DNA of 47,064 nt. Origin: Apostichopus californicus. Its lineage: Eukaryota > Echinodermata > Holothuroidea > Aspidochirotida > Stichopodidae. The stretch covers positions 1 through 47,064 of the forward strand of contig JAIPMN010000269.1 of the NCBI GenBank assembly GCA_020650975.1. Direction: 5' to 3'. The notes under the pieces were generated by a model, which was not told where the DNA came from, made no database searches, and saw nothing but the letters and a program-made list of their open reading frames with translations. Each line of letters starts with the position of its first letter. Position 1 is the stretch's first letter. A program made the position numbers and the translations under genes. Shown in pieces: positions 1 to 9,515 of the stretch.

Positions 1-442
1 ATATTATATATACACACTATGAGTGAAGTGTGAACTTTGATCTCAAAAGATGATCAGTGTTCTCTCCTGCAGTACAGGTTTGTTACTATTAGCATGTGTA
101 ATCAGCAGCAGCTTTATACTAACTATGCTAATAAAGCGCTGACAATAACAACAGGTTTTTATCGAAGAAGTCTTAACACATGTTCACCAGCCATAAAAGT
201 CATACAGATATACATATTGACTTTTTCCAAGTCATAAAGGGTAAGTTAAGACATCACATTGACAAGGTTAGAAGATACTTTGTGGAAAAGTACTTCCGTT
301 TGAGGGAAAACGTTGCTTTGCTAACTCAACGAAAGCTCCCCCAAGCTCGGTATAGTACTGACTTCTTATTTGTGGAGGCATCCACGGCCTTTTAACCATT
401 CCATTTGGAGAAAAACCAAAGTTTTCCTTTTTCTCATTCCAG
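1..442 (+). other. Upstream intron of NAA60, nothing recognised
   Basis: AT-rich. A consensus donor GTAAGT occurs at 241-246, but the codons before it do not match the expected NAA60 sequence (which should end in a Gly-Ile-type stretch), so I do not call an exon here. Confidence 0.5.
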
Positions 443-677
443 CCACCGCACTCCTGACCAACCTGCTCAACTATTTGAATACTCACGATAAACTCAACGT
501 CAAGGCCGTCTACCTACACGTGTTGGCATCAAACACCAACGCAATTAGTTTTTATGAAAAGCACAGTTTTCGTCGCCACGAGTACTTGCCTTATTACTAT
601 GCTATACGTGGCAAGGGAAAAGACGGATTATCTTATGTTTTATACGTCAATGGAGGCCAGCCACCTTGGACCTTGCT
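443..677 (+). CDS. NAA60: NAA60 penultimate exon (GNAT domain, C-terminal half)
   Basis: The acceptor is a strong pyrimidine tract (ttcctttttctcattccag, ending at 442). The reading frame starts with a split Ala codon, then TALLTNLLNYL, the helix that follows the acetyl-CoA loop of GNAT enzymes. The His of YLHVL is the residue reported as catalytic in human NAA60 (established knowledge, from memory). NGGQPPWTLL closes the conserved core. The exon ends at 677 inside a Leu codon (CT), immediately before ATATCCTTT. No GT donor near 677 gives a sensible junction, while the AT-AC junction restores the conserved LLDY. Confidence 0.92.
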
Positions 678-2547
678 ATATCCTTTCCAATGTATATGTC
701 TTACTTTTTAACAATGGTGGGATGCAATGATTAATGGGTTTTGCTCCTACCCTTGCCTATAGGGTTAACACAAGATGGTCACAAGGCCTTGGGAATACTG
801 AATGGATAAAAGAAATATATTTGGATTTCACGTTATAGCACCTTTTGTTAAGAAATAGTAGAAACATGGAAATCAATTGCGATTTGACCATGTCACAGAT
901 GATAATATTTAGACCAACATAGATGAAAATTGTTAAATGCTTAGGGAATCCAGTGGTCAAAATCTACAAAGTTTGATTCTTTGTGTGACGGGGACAGCAA
1001 GAATGGCACCTGGTTGAATCAATTGTTCATGGTAAGACTCACATGTGTTTTAAGTTTAAGGTATGCCGGACAAATTTTTATGGTCATTCGAGACGGCCAA
1101 AGTTTTATCGGGATGACCAAAATCAGCATTGGAGGTCGTCCGGTGGAATACCAGTTGTCTACGTTTAACTCAGATTACATTGTAACTAAATAATCTCAAA
1201 TAGGTAAAATGATAAGTTGGTGTCACCCTCCATTACATTGTAGATACTAAAATAAAACAAAATTAGTGGTAGGCCTATTATCCTTCTGAAGGGAGTTTTA
1301 CTGGCCAAGAGCTTGTGTTCTATTCACACAACCTACACATTACTCCTGCAGTGTTCATATCAATCATTCTTTGTTCTCTTGTTACATTTTTTCAGACCAT
1401 CAAAATTTTGTACTAGTATCTTGTGAATTCTGCATCGGTCTTTCTCATTTTCCGCAAAATATGTGAGTCTTTTGTTGTACCTTTATGAAGTAGGATTAGC
1501 ATGAAGAATGTGGTACTAACTTAGTGGCTTATAATGTGTTTGGTAAGTGCCATTCTTGTCCTGTTCTTAATTTTGTTCCTTTTGGGCAGTTGTTCAGCCT
1601 TCCAGTAGACAGGCTGCTTTCTAAGGTCTTGATGGTATGTATCATGTTAGGTATCAATTGAAATTTCAAAACAAAAAATAGTATAAAAAGTATCATCCAA
1701 AACTTTTAAAAATGGACATTTTTTAAACATCTGCATAGTGCCTGAGATTCACATTTGGATTTCCGTAATACAACATTACATACAATATGTTGTAAACTAC
1801 TAGAACTCTGTATTTATGTGGATGCTTGCAATACAAAGGGAAGTCTTGATCTGACTATATCGGCTTCCCGAACGTGGTGACAGAGATGGCGGTGTGAGGA
1901 AGATATAAATTACAAGGAAAAGGAAAGAAAAGATGGATGCTGCTGGATGGGTTGCATTTTAGTCTAGACAAACCTCTCATTCTTCTCCTCCATTAACGTC
2001 ATATATGTCACCTACGAATGTCTAATATGTAAAATATCATTTCATCATTTTTTTTAATTCAATGCTAGACAATTTTTGTGTATCCCGACTATTCAATCTT
2101 CCTTGACTCCCGAGCACAGATTATATGAAGTTGGTCGGTGCTTACATTTCACGTATGCAACCCTCCAGCCTACCATCCGCTATGGCCAACAGGACCCGTA
2201 ATTTCATTGCCAGCCGACGTAGCTGGTTACCGAGCCTACCAAGCTTTCCCAGCATGCCGAGCATGCCCAACGTCAACTTACCGAGCATGAATATGAACAT
2301 TCTGCAGCGTTTCAGAGGTCAGCAAGGTCAAGGGTCGTCACACGACCCCGAGGTCGGTCTTTCACCCGAGGAAGTGGCGGCCCTTGCGGGCGAAGACCCT
2401 GACGAGTTGGGACCGGGGGGGAGAAACCGCAGTTGGTTGCCAAGCGTCAAGTATTACAACTTGCTCCAGAGGTTCGGCGGCCAATGTTACGACAGCGGAG
2501 AACCGCCTGAATTTGAGGATATCGAGTCCGGTCCACCGAGACTATAA
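443..2547 (+). CDS. NAA60: N-alpha-acetyltransferase 60 (NAA60/HAT4-like), 3' part of gene, two exons
   Basis: Known role of the family: a Golgi-associated GNAT acetyltransferase that acetylates N-termini of transmembrane proteins facing the cytosol. Seen here: exon 443-677 encodes the second half of the GNAT fold, with the family signatures YLHVL, NAISFYE, YLPYYY, IRG, KDG and NGGQPPW. Exon 2118-2547 continues with LDYMKLVG, matching the LDYI that follows PPWT in NAA60 proteins, then a long tail ending at TAA 2545-2547. The N-terminal half, including the start codon, must lie upstream of the window. The preceding exon should end in a phase 1 codon, because the first codon here is split (G/CC = Ala). 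The tail after PPWTLL is about 142 residues, against about 50 in the human protein as I recall it. I am sure of the family; the exact 5' structure is not visible. Confidence 0.93.
678..2117 (+). other. U12-type AT-AC intron of NAA60
   Basis: The 5' end is ATATCCTTT (678-686), the exact U12 AT-AC donor consensus. Near the 3' end, TTCCTTGAC (2099-2107) fits the U12 branch-point consensus TTCCTTRAC with the branch A at 2106. The intron ends in AC at 2116-2117, 11 nt later, which is the short spacing expected of minor-spliceosome introns. There is no polypyrimidine tract before the acceptor. Joining 677 to 2118 gives TTG CTA GAT TAT ATG (L L D Y M), in frame and matching the family. I recognise nothing else inside the 1.44 kb, although one open frame (981-1193) has a chance FHA-like SKNGTWLN string. 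Confidence 0.9.
2118..2547 (+). CDS. NAA60: NAA60 last coding exon, extended membrane-binding tail
   Basis: Starts with A GAT TAT ATG, completing Leu and giving DYMKLVGAYISRM, followed by a basic, Pro/Ser/Met-rich segment. In human NAA60 the equivalent region forms amphipathic helices that anchor the enzyme to the Golgi. Here the tail holds two related modules, RSWLPS...NILQRFRGQ (2218-2322) and RSWLPS...NLLQRFGGQ (2428-2484). They are separated by an acidic linker rich in Glu, Asp and Gly, and PS(F/M)PSMP is repeated inside the first. The exon is GC-richer than its surroundings, as expected of coding DNA. Stop TAA at 2545-2547. Confidence 0.88.
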
Positions 2548-3394
2548 AGTTACATTCAAAAGGATTTGAGTTTTCAGGGAATGTTCTTAAAAGTACAAAC
2601 TTATAAAAGAGGTTTCAGTTGTTTAACAGTAGACTATATCACTTTGCGAAAAACCTTGCCTTTGCTGGAACGGACTAAACAGACTCGGAAATGGTCTCAA
2701 GAATCCAGTACTTCATTGTGATACAGGTTTTACACCTTTATTTTGGTGACTGGAGACAAAATCATAAAGAAAGATTCTCTGTTGACATTGGCATGGTTAT
2801 AGTAGTTTTATGTACAAAACTTGATTTTACTGGTGATGTTACCCTCCCGTCCCCTCCCCCACTCAAACCCCTATTTCAGGACCCTCCCTCGTTCATCAAT
2901 ATTTATGTGCTGCAAAATATGAGCTGTTGAATCCAGGACAGGTCTATGGAATTTAAATTTTTATGTATTTTATGTTTGGAATCCGCATTCCAATGTTTCA
3001 AATCACATGTTTTCAAGGTGTTAGAACTTTGCCCGAGAGCGTAATGGTGTTGGACATTGGATTTTGTAAGGCATTAATGTCATGAATATGCAGTAGTAAC
3101 ATCAAAAGTCATTTCTGGTGAAAAAACACCAATAGTTTCTGTTACAAAATGATGCACAGTTGATTGGTGCTGGTTTATGTGAATTCTGGATCTGAGGTCT
3201 GTGTGGTTTTGTTGTGACTTTCCAAACTTGAAATCAAACTTTCTCCAGTTTTGTGCATAACATGATTTCAGTTGTTGAAAGAAGCATTGCTTATCTACAG
3301 GGTTGATTTTTAGTTGGACAATGAAGTATCAATCAGACAATGTTAAACCAGACCCAGTGAACCATCATTGTCAGTGATACAGACGAATTGAAAG
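2548..3394 (+). other. Probable NAA60 3' UTR and downstream DNA
   Basis: Follows the NAA60 stop. There is no convincing AATAAA close to the stop; the first plus-strand AATAAA I find is at 6374-6379, and ATTAAA occurs at 5190-5195 and 5249-5254. The 3' end of the transcript therefore cannot be fixed. Confidence 0.35.
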
Positions 3395-4040
3395 AGTCAT
3401 TAATTGATCTATTGATAGATCTTTGACTAGATTAGTCGGAAGGGATATCAATTAATCTATCAATCGATCAGTCAGTATTTGTTATCAAATCATCTGTTTA
3501 TAGCTCAATCAGAAGTGCTTTCAGTAGATCAATCAATAGTTGTTCAATATATCTGCCAAAGGATCTATCAGTAGACCGGTGAAATTTATCTGTCAATAGA
3601 TCTATAAATAGATCAGTCAGGAGTGTATAGCTCAATCAGAAGTGTCAGTAGATCGATCAATAGATCTTTCAATGGATCTATCAATAGACCAATATGGATT
3701 AATCAGTCGGTTTTTATCAGGATTTTATCATCAGTCAGTCAGTAGATCAATAACTCTGTCAGTGGATCTATCAAGAGTTGTGTCAGTAAATTAATCCATA
3801 AATATATCAACAGAGCAAATGAATATTATCTGTCAATAGATCTATTAATCGATCGACCAGTTTGATCGAGAGATATATTTGTAGATTTTTCAGTAGATCA
3901 ATTATTCTGTCTGTAGATCTTTCAGAAGATCTGTCAGTAAATCCAAAACGATAGATCTATCAGCAATCCATCAATAGATCTATCAATAGTCTGTCAATAG
4001 ATCTATTGATTTTTCAGTCATTAGATCTTTCAGAAGATAT
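3395..4040. repeat. Degenerate GATC-rich short tandem repeat
   Basis: About 640 bp built from variants of a 10-12 bp unit like ATCAATAGATCT, with frequent spacers such as CAGTAGATC and CAATCAGAAG. Much of it is locally self-complementary (TGATAGATCTATCA-type). A longer unit also recurs: 'tatagctcaatcagaagtg' appears at about 3498 and again at about 3626, so there is a higher-order period of about 125 bp. Confidence 0.8.
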
Positions 4041-5023
4041 AACATATATGATGATGATGGCATTGATAATGTGTACAGCAGCTACCGCAGGAGTTGACTG
4101 AACCCTGAATTTGAATCCACAATTGTACTGAGTAGTTGGCTATGTCCCTGCTGCTGTTGCACCCCTCAACATTTGATTTTGCATTTTTATTTTCATTCAG
4201 TTAGTTTGAAGAAAAAAAGATGGCAAAGGTCTAAATATCGGGAGTGTCGTTGCTAACCGCATCATGTCACCCAATGTGTTTGTGTTTACTGGACTGGTGC
4301 TGGCTATTGGATGTAAAATGTTAAATATCCATAGAAAGTTTGTCATATCCTTTGTAACTCATATTATAACATGGCGTAGCCTAACTTGAATATATTCATT
4401 TTTCAATTTTTTTATTCCTCCTCTTTCCCGAAACAACCTTCAAAATTGTTTATTGCGACTATTGGTAGAAGAAGAGATATTTAGTGAAGAGCTTGATGAT
4501 TCATTGTTAAGAGATCAGGGCAAAGAAACTATAAATGGCTATGAGTTTTTAGGTACATGGTTTACAGATTGGGGTGGTATGAAAGTCAATGCGGCATTGG
4601 ATTACTTCTTATGGTTTTATCAAATTATTTAAAAAGACATTCAAAAGTCAAGTTTTATATTTCGTATGGGATGTAAAGAAAAGTGACGTACCCTAACTTT
4701 ATTTTTTTCTTGGCTGCAAACAGATTGGAAAAAACAAACACAAAGAACGTCCTCGTTTCATCTTAAATTCAAGTAACATGTTATTGAAGAGATTAATTAA
4801 TTGGGACTGGAAAGATAAAGAAATATTGCATCTTTGGCTGCAATTTTTTTCAATTTTTCATCACTTTAGGAGGGAGGAGAAATTTTATGATGGTATTGTA
4901 TTAGATCAAGGACAGGCCTAAGAATATCAGTCTAGATCTATGTAGAAGATTTGGCCAAAATGTTCTTCCTGTTTTAAAATGAAATGTTCGTTACGTAATA
5001 TCTCTCAAATGCAGATTTAGAAA

Positions 5024-5042
5024 TGTGTGTGTGTGTGTGTGT
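5024..5042. repeat. (TG)n microsatellite
   Basis: About nine uninterrupted TG dinucleotides, followed by gtgatgtgtg. Confidence 0.9.
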
Positions 5043-6261
5043 GATGTGTGCAATATTTGCAAACACATACTTATACATACTTACAGTATAGTGAACGAGC
5101 ATAACTTAAATTATACGCTTGTACGTAGTCTTGGGTAACACAGACGATTGGAGTCAAATTTAACCAGTATTGAAGGGGGAAAAAAAATTATTAAAAAGAC
5201 AGTATTATTCACAAATGTGTACTCAAAAATTCAAAAAACAATACCTCCATTAAAAAGTCATCAATATTTGCCTCAAATGTTAACATGCTAAAATTGCTGA
5301 AAGTTCTTCAAAACTTGTCTGGAGGTTTGGGGCCACTATAGGTGATTTACAGACATGGAAGAATGCTTTAATGAAATAATTGCTGTGGTCTACTGAAAGG
5401 AAGAGATATGAAGAAATATTATAGTTAATTGCAATGAGTAATTAGTTTTGAAGTTCATTAGTGGCCATTCTTTGACCTTTCTAGCATAGAACTGGTGACC
5501 TTTCAATGTTTGGTAGAAAATGCGAAATTTGTGTTGAAATTTATACTGCTGATTACCTCTGGTGAAATCGTTCTGAATCTATTTAGCTAATAATTTAAGC
5601 TGTTCTAAAAGAGATCCTGAAGGCCTGTCAAGGCAGTTTGTAAGGCCTCTTGTAATATTTATCGGTTATCGGTAGGTGGACAGGACTGGTATCTGTTAGA
5701 ATGTTTAATCGCGAGAGATCGTGGAAATGTTTTGACATGTTTTAAACTTCAACCTGTGTGTCTAAAAATGTTGTATGTTGTGCTTCTCACTCGGACGGGG
5801 GGGGGGGGGTTGTTTCTTTCTTGGAATTTTGGGGGTTTAGTATCTCAAAACCTTGAATTAATGGTATTTTAGGGCAGCTTGAAAGTTAGGACAAATTTGA
5901 ATTGGTCTTCTTGGCAAATTATTCCAAGATGTCAATGTCTATAAATGACATGTAGTCAAGCTATGATCTATATTGTCAAGCTACGGTTTAGCTATCAGCT
6001 ATATTACTCCAGCAATGTAGTCAAATTTTATACAAGCTGTAAAAGCCATATGTAGTCCAGCTATGTGGTCAAGTCAAATGCTTACCTATAAATGGAAACA
6101 TTTATTCCTCCAAACTGAACAATATGCAAAGACAAATATAATAACATTTTCCTGTATTCACAGGAAAACTTGCTGGCCTTGATTTTCGGAACCAACGTTG
6201 GACCTCCCTACTATTACTACTCTTTTGACACTAAGAATCATTTACATTGTAAAAGAGCATG

Positions 6262-6316
6262 TGGGGGGAAAGGGTGTGGGGGGGTGGGGGGGGGGGGNTG
6301 GGGGGGGGTTGGGGAG
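6262..6316. repeat. Poly-G tract with an ambiguous base
   Basis: Runs of G interrupted by T or A, containing the only N I saw in the window, at about 6299. The several G runs could fold as a G-quadruplex on the plus strand. The N suggests unresolved length in the assembly. Confidence 0.75.
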
Positions 6317-6320
6317 AGAG

Positions 6321-7118
6321 AATAAGCCATTTCATTTCACGAGGCATTTCTATGCAGTTATTAATGACTTGTAAATAAATTGAATGATTTTTCACATTTT
6401 AAGGTTGCTCAAGATTTTTCCAGATATTCAACATTTTTTTCTTTCTCTCTCAAGTATATATAGTTATGGTTGATGAAAAGTGAAATTGTTTACATCAATA
6501 TTTAAAAGTAAACCTATGTTTTTACCACTACTTGGTTCCCTCAAGTGTAATTGTCTTGATGTGGTATTAGTAGGATTACTACATAATGTACTATCATACA
6601 TAGCGAGGTATATTAAAAAGAAATTGTTTTCATACATTTTGTTCCTCATTCTACTTACGTTCATACTATTCATACTTTTACTTTTCATTCATACTTTTGT
6701 TCTTCATTTATCTGCTTTTTCTTCTCTAAGTTACTTTTTTAGCTTACTTCTTGAAATAGCGAGCGAAACAACCTTTCTCCATCACGTTAGTAGTGAGAAC
6801 CACATTCTGCAAACATGATTCAATCCCAAAGATATGGATTTTGAAAAGTTTGGAGAAATTTCTTCCATAAAGGTAACTGCCTAGTTTAATAGTGCTGTGC
6901 AAGTTGCAGGGAATTGCTCGATGGTTGGTATGCTCGTTTTAAGAATAGATTGTCTTCAGGTATTACATGTCTGCTAAAGTAATACTCACACAAAAAACAA
7001 ACAAGACACATTTTGATGGTGAATTTATGAGATAGAACATTCCAGTTTATAAAACACAATCAGTTTCACTAAAGTCAGAATTTATTCATACTTGGTATTA
7101 ATGTGTTGGTAGGTTTTT
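6321..7118. other. Intergenic DNA, nothing recognised
   Basis: AT-rich. The open frames on both strands around 6464-6818 overlap each other and are low-complexity and hydrophobic; they look like chance. Confidence 0.4.
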
Positions 7119-7531
7119 GTTTCTAATATTTAAGGTTCATAATGGGAGGAAAGGGATATAAGAACAGCAAAAGCAACTGCCTACACTGGGGTTTGAACCC
7201 TAGACATGGAGTTTGTCTTGAGAACTAACCACTGCGCCAATTTAACTGTTGAGAAATAATGCTCGTTTCTAATATTTAAGGTTCTTAATGGAAGGAAAGA
7301 GGTATAAGAATAGAAAAAGGAAAACTGCCTTCCACTGGGCTTTGAACCCTAGACAAGGTGTGTCTTGCTCTTCAGGCACTAACCACTGCACCACTGTATC
7401 TATTGAGAAATAATGTTTGTTTCTAATATTTAAAGGTTCATAATGGAAAAATGAAACTGCCTTCACTGGGGTTTGAACCCTAGACATTGAGTTTGTCTCG
7501 CTCTTCAGGTACAGACCACTAACCCATTGGA
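7119..7531 (-). mobile_element. Tandem trimer of a tRNA-derived SINE-like unit
   Basis: Three head-to-tail copies start at the shared string GTTTCTAATATTTAA: 7119-7264, 7265-7418 and 7419 to about 7531 (the last is truncated). Read on the minus strand, each unit contains a Pol III A-box-like segment (copy 1: TGGCGCAGTGGTTAG, 7225-7239) and, about 30 nt further, a B-box-like segment (GGTTCAAACCC, 7189-7199). This is the internal promoter layout of a tRNA or tRNA-derived SINE. Copy 2 keeps both boxes, slightly changed. Copy 3 keeps the B box but has a degraded A box. A real tRNA is unlikely because I cannot fold clean acceptor and anticodon arms. Confidence 0.7.
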
Positions 7532-7739
7532 GAGGACCCCAGACCCATCGTATACAAAAGTCTACTTGGATTATTTGTCCCCTGATTTTTTTTCTGCAGA
7601 CGCCCATGTATTTCCCCCAAACTAAATTTCTAAGCCATGAGATCTCAAATTTATACAATAACCAGTTAAAACAACAGTATCGGGTAGTATGTTATCACCC
7701 TCCCTTCCATTTTTGAAGAAAAAATTCGATAAAAACATT

Positions 7740-8010
7740 GAACTCTTTTATCCTCTAGCATACAACTTCCAAGGAACAACACAAAACCGGAAAACATTTA
7801 TGAATAACAAAGATTTGATTTGACTGCTTTGAAATCACGTATCACTGGCAAGATGCGTCGAGCGCCCTCTCTCATCGCTTCTATCGCTTCTATTTCTTAG
7901 CATACAACTTCCGAGGAACAATAGAAAACCGAAAAACTTTTTTGAAGAACAAAGCATTCGCTTTCAAACCTTTGTTATTCATAAATCCTCCCAATCATTC
8001 TTCACCTCAC
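7740..8010. mobile_element. Foldback/MITE-like element, copy 1
   Basis: Contains two direct copies of a motif read as AGCATACAACTTCC(G/A)AGGAACAA followed by GAAAACCGAAAAACTTTT-like sequence (about 7759 and 7899). Between them lies a segment (7807-7872) whose reverse complement recurs at about 10500-10570. The same motif forms the inverted arms of the elements at 10.4-10.9 kb. Confidence 0.65.
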
Positions 8011-8260
8011 ACTCCGCTCCTATATAGTTAAAAGAAACCAGCGAGAGCAGGCAGTTATGATATTTACTTTCATTAATGATTTTTTTCAAATCTCATTTAG
8101 GACGAATTATTAGGTACCCCTGGTAACATCATTTACCACCCCCCCCCCATTCTCCCCTACCCTTCCTCACACTCACCGCTTCTCTTACACCTAATATATG
8201 AGATATCCTCGTAAAGCGTGATGATCTAGGTCCCTCATTAATCTAATACATGGGAGGAAC

Positions 8261-9272
8261 CACTGGCGGATCCAAGGGGGGGCCAAGGGGGGCCATGGCC
8301 CCCCCAAAGGTGAGCCAAAAAAGTGTTTCCGAACATCCGCTAAATCATATGATTGGAAATTAAAAAAATCGAGAGGAATAACAGTGGTAGACTAGTCTAA
8401 ACCTTTTCGTTTTCTGGTTTAAAGTTAAATGTATGAGCATGAGGATTTACAGTTTATCACCATTTGGCAGTTACAGGCTGGTTGTAAGAATTTATCAGGC
8501 GCGGATCCAGGGGGTCCGGACCCCCCCCCCCTGCTCTTGGCCAAAAAAAAAAAGAGGAAAAAAAAGAGAGAAAAAAGAGAGAGAGAAAAAAAAATAATTA
8601 AATTAAACGCCAATTTTAAACATGTAGGACGTCTTACAAGTCAGCCAGGTGTGTCTTTTCCGTCAAATGAACTATAGTGTGCACGCGTGTGCTACACGTG
8701 CCAAAAATGCCTAAAAATCTCAATTTTCAGACCATCTCAACTCATCTGATATGTATTACCATATTTCATAGATTGTTTTTTTCTCATCAATTGAGAAATT
8801 GCAGACATGAGATCCACATTTTCAGGCTAGGCTCATGCAACTTAGAATATTCGGGAAGTGCCGTTTCCGGCCATCTGGGGGTTTTGTAAAGCCAAAAATT
8901 TTCTGGTACGCTCCGCGCCAACCGATGGTGGCGCTCCGCTTAAATAGTCTTACGTTCAGGCGCGGCTGGACCAGTCAGACCCCCCCCCCTGTCACAAATC
9001 CTGCATCCACCCCTGATTTATAACCTATGAGAAATAAAATTTCTTGAGAAAGATGATCCCAACTTTGTTTTATAAATATTTTAGAAAATTACACCTGGGA
9101 AACATTTTTTTTAGAAGTAAATTAACATCACCATTTTACACTTTTGTCGCACCAAATTGCATCTGAGGGCATTCAGCAATAGAAAAAAAAAAACCCTCCC
9201 CTTAACCCCTCCCCCATGTCACTCTTATGCCACTTTGGCCCCTCCCAAACAAAGGCCCTGGATCCGCCAGTG
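8261..9272. mobile_element. Non-autonomous hAT-like element (with nested insertion)
   Basis: Terminal inverted repeats CACTGGCGGATCCA (8261-8274) and TGGATCCGCCAGTG (9259-9272) are perfect over 14 bp. Each is flanked by the 8-bp direct repeat GGAGGAAC (8253-8260 and 9273-9280), the target duplication length of hAT transposons. No transposase frame is present. A related single-copy target, GGATGAAC at 9429-9436, lies in a neighbouring tandem duplicate without the insert. Part of the 1012 bp is a second element (8496-9015). Confidence 0.78.
8496..9015. mobile_element. Nested hAT-like non-autonomous element
   Basis: Begins CAGGCGCGGATCCAGGGGG at 8496 and ends CATCCACCCCTG at 9015. It is immediately flanked by ATTTAT on both sides (8490-8495 and 9016-9021). 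Removing it would leave an outer element of about 0.49 kb. An additional internal CAGGCGCGG start at about 8957 suggests a rearranged or doubly inserted end. A segment at about 8900-8940 recurs inverted near 46575-46605. The 6-bp flank is shorter than the canonical 8 bp, so the class is less certain than for the outer element. Confidence 0.6.
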
Positions 9273-9515
9273 GGAGGAACTCGAAACTTCCTTCCTTATC
9301 AGCATATTCCAAGCTTTCTCCAAGAAAAGAGTTACAGTACCTATTACCAAGATGTTATGTAAATACTTAAAAACAGCCTCCCTCCTCATTAAACGTAATG
9401 ATCTATGTCCCTCATTAATCTAAAGCATGGATGAACTCTCAACTTTAAGCATATTCCAAAGTTTTTCCACAAAAGAGCTACAGAACCTGTTACACACAAA
9501 TTATGTAAATGTCAC
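9273..9515. repeat. Tandem-duplicated host sequence around the hAT insertion
   Basis: The segment with GATCTAGGTCCCTCATTAATCTAA before the hAT (about 8222-8245) recurs after it (about 9399-9422). The downstream sequence with AGCATATTCCAA, pyrimidine-rich filler and AAAAGAG(T/C)TACAG is also present twice (about 9300 and about 9448). The target region therefore existed as two or more tandem copies. Confidence 0.65.

Larger units (their letters stand above)
4041..6320. other. Intergenic DNA, mostly featureless
   Basis: AT-rich. Holds a (TG)n microsatellite at 5024-5042, poly-G tracts near 5798-5810 and 6262-6310 (with one ambiguous base), and two open stretches without a good start codon at about 4390-4632 and 4724-4921 on the plus strand. 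No recognised gene. Confidence 0.45.

Noticed and set aside
180..395. Possible upstream NAA60 exon ending at the GTAAGT at 241
   Set aside because: The phase would fit, but the encoded residues (HIDFFQVIK) do not match the conserved sequence expected before ATALL.
981..1193. Open frame with SKNGTWLN, like the core of an FHA domain
   Set aside because: It lies inside the NAA60 intron, has no other FHA motifs, and no splice sites join it to a coding frame.
2384..2569. Open frame overlapping the last NAA60 exon
   Set aside because: Out-of-frame shadow of the 2125-2547 coding frame.
7269..7658. 129-codon minus-strand open frame
   Set aside because: It reads through two copies of the tandem SINE-like repeat, so it is a repeat artefact.
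8425..9023. Several open frames around 8.4-9.0 kb
   Set aside because: They lie inside the nested hAT-like elements, are low-complexity (Lys/Glu or Phe/Leu runs), and show no transposase motifs.
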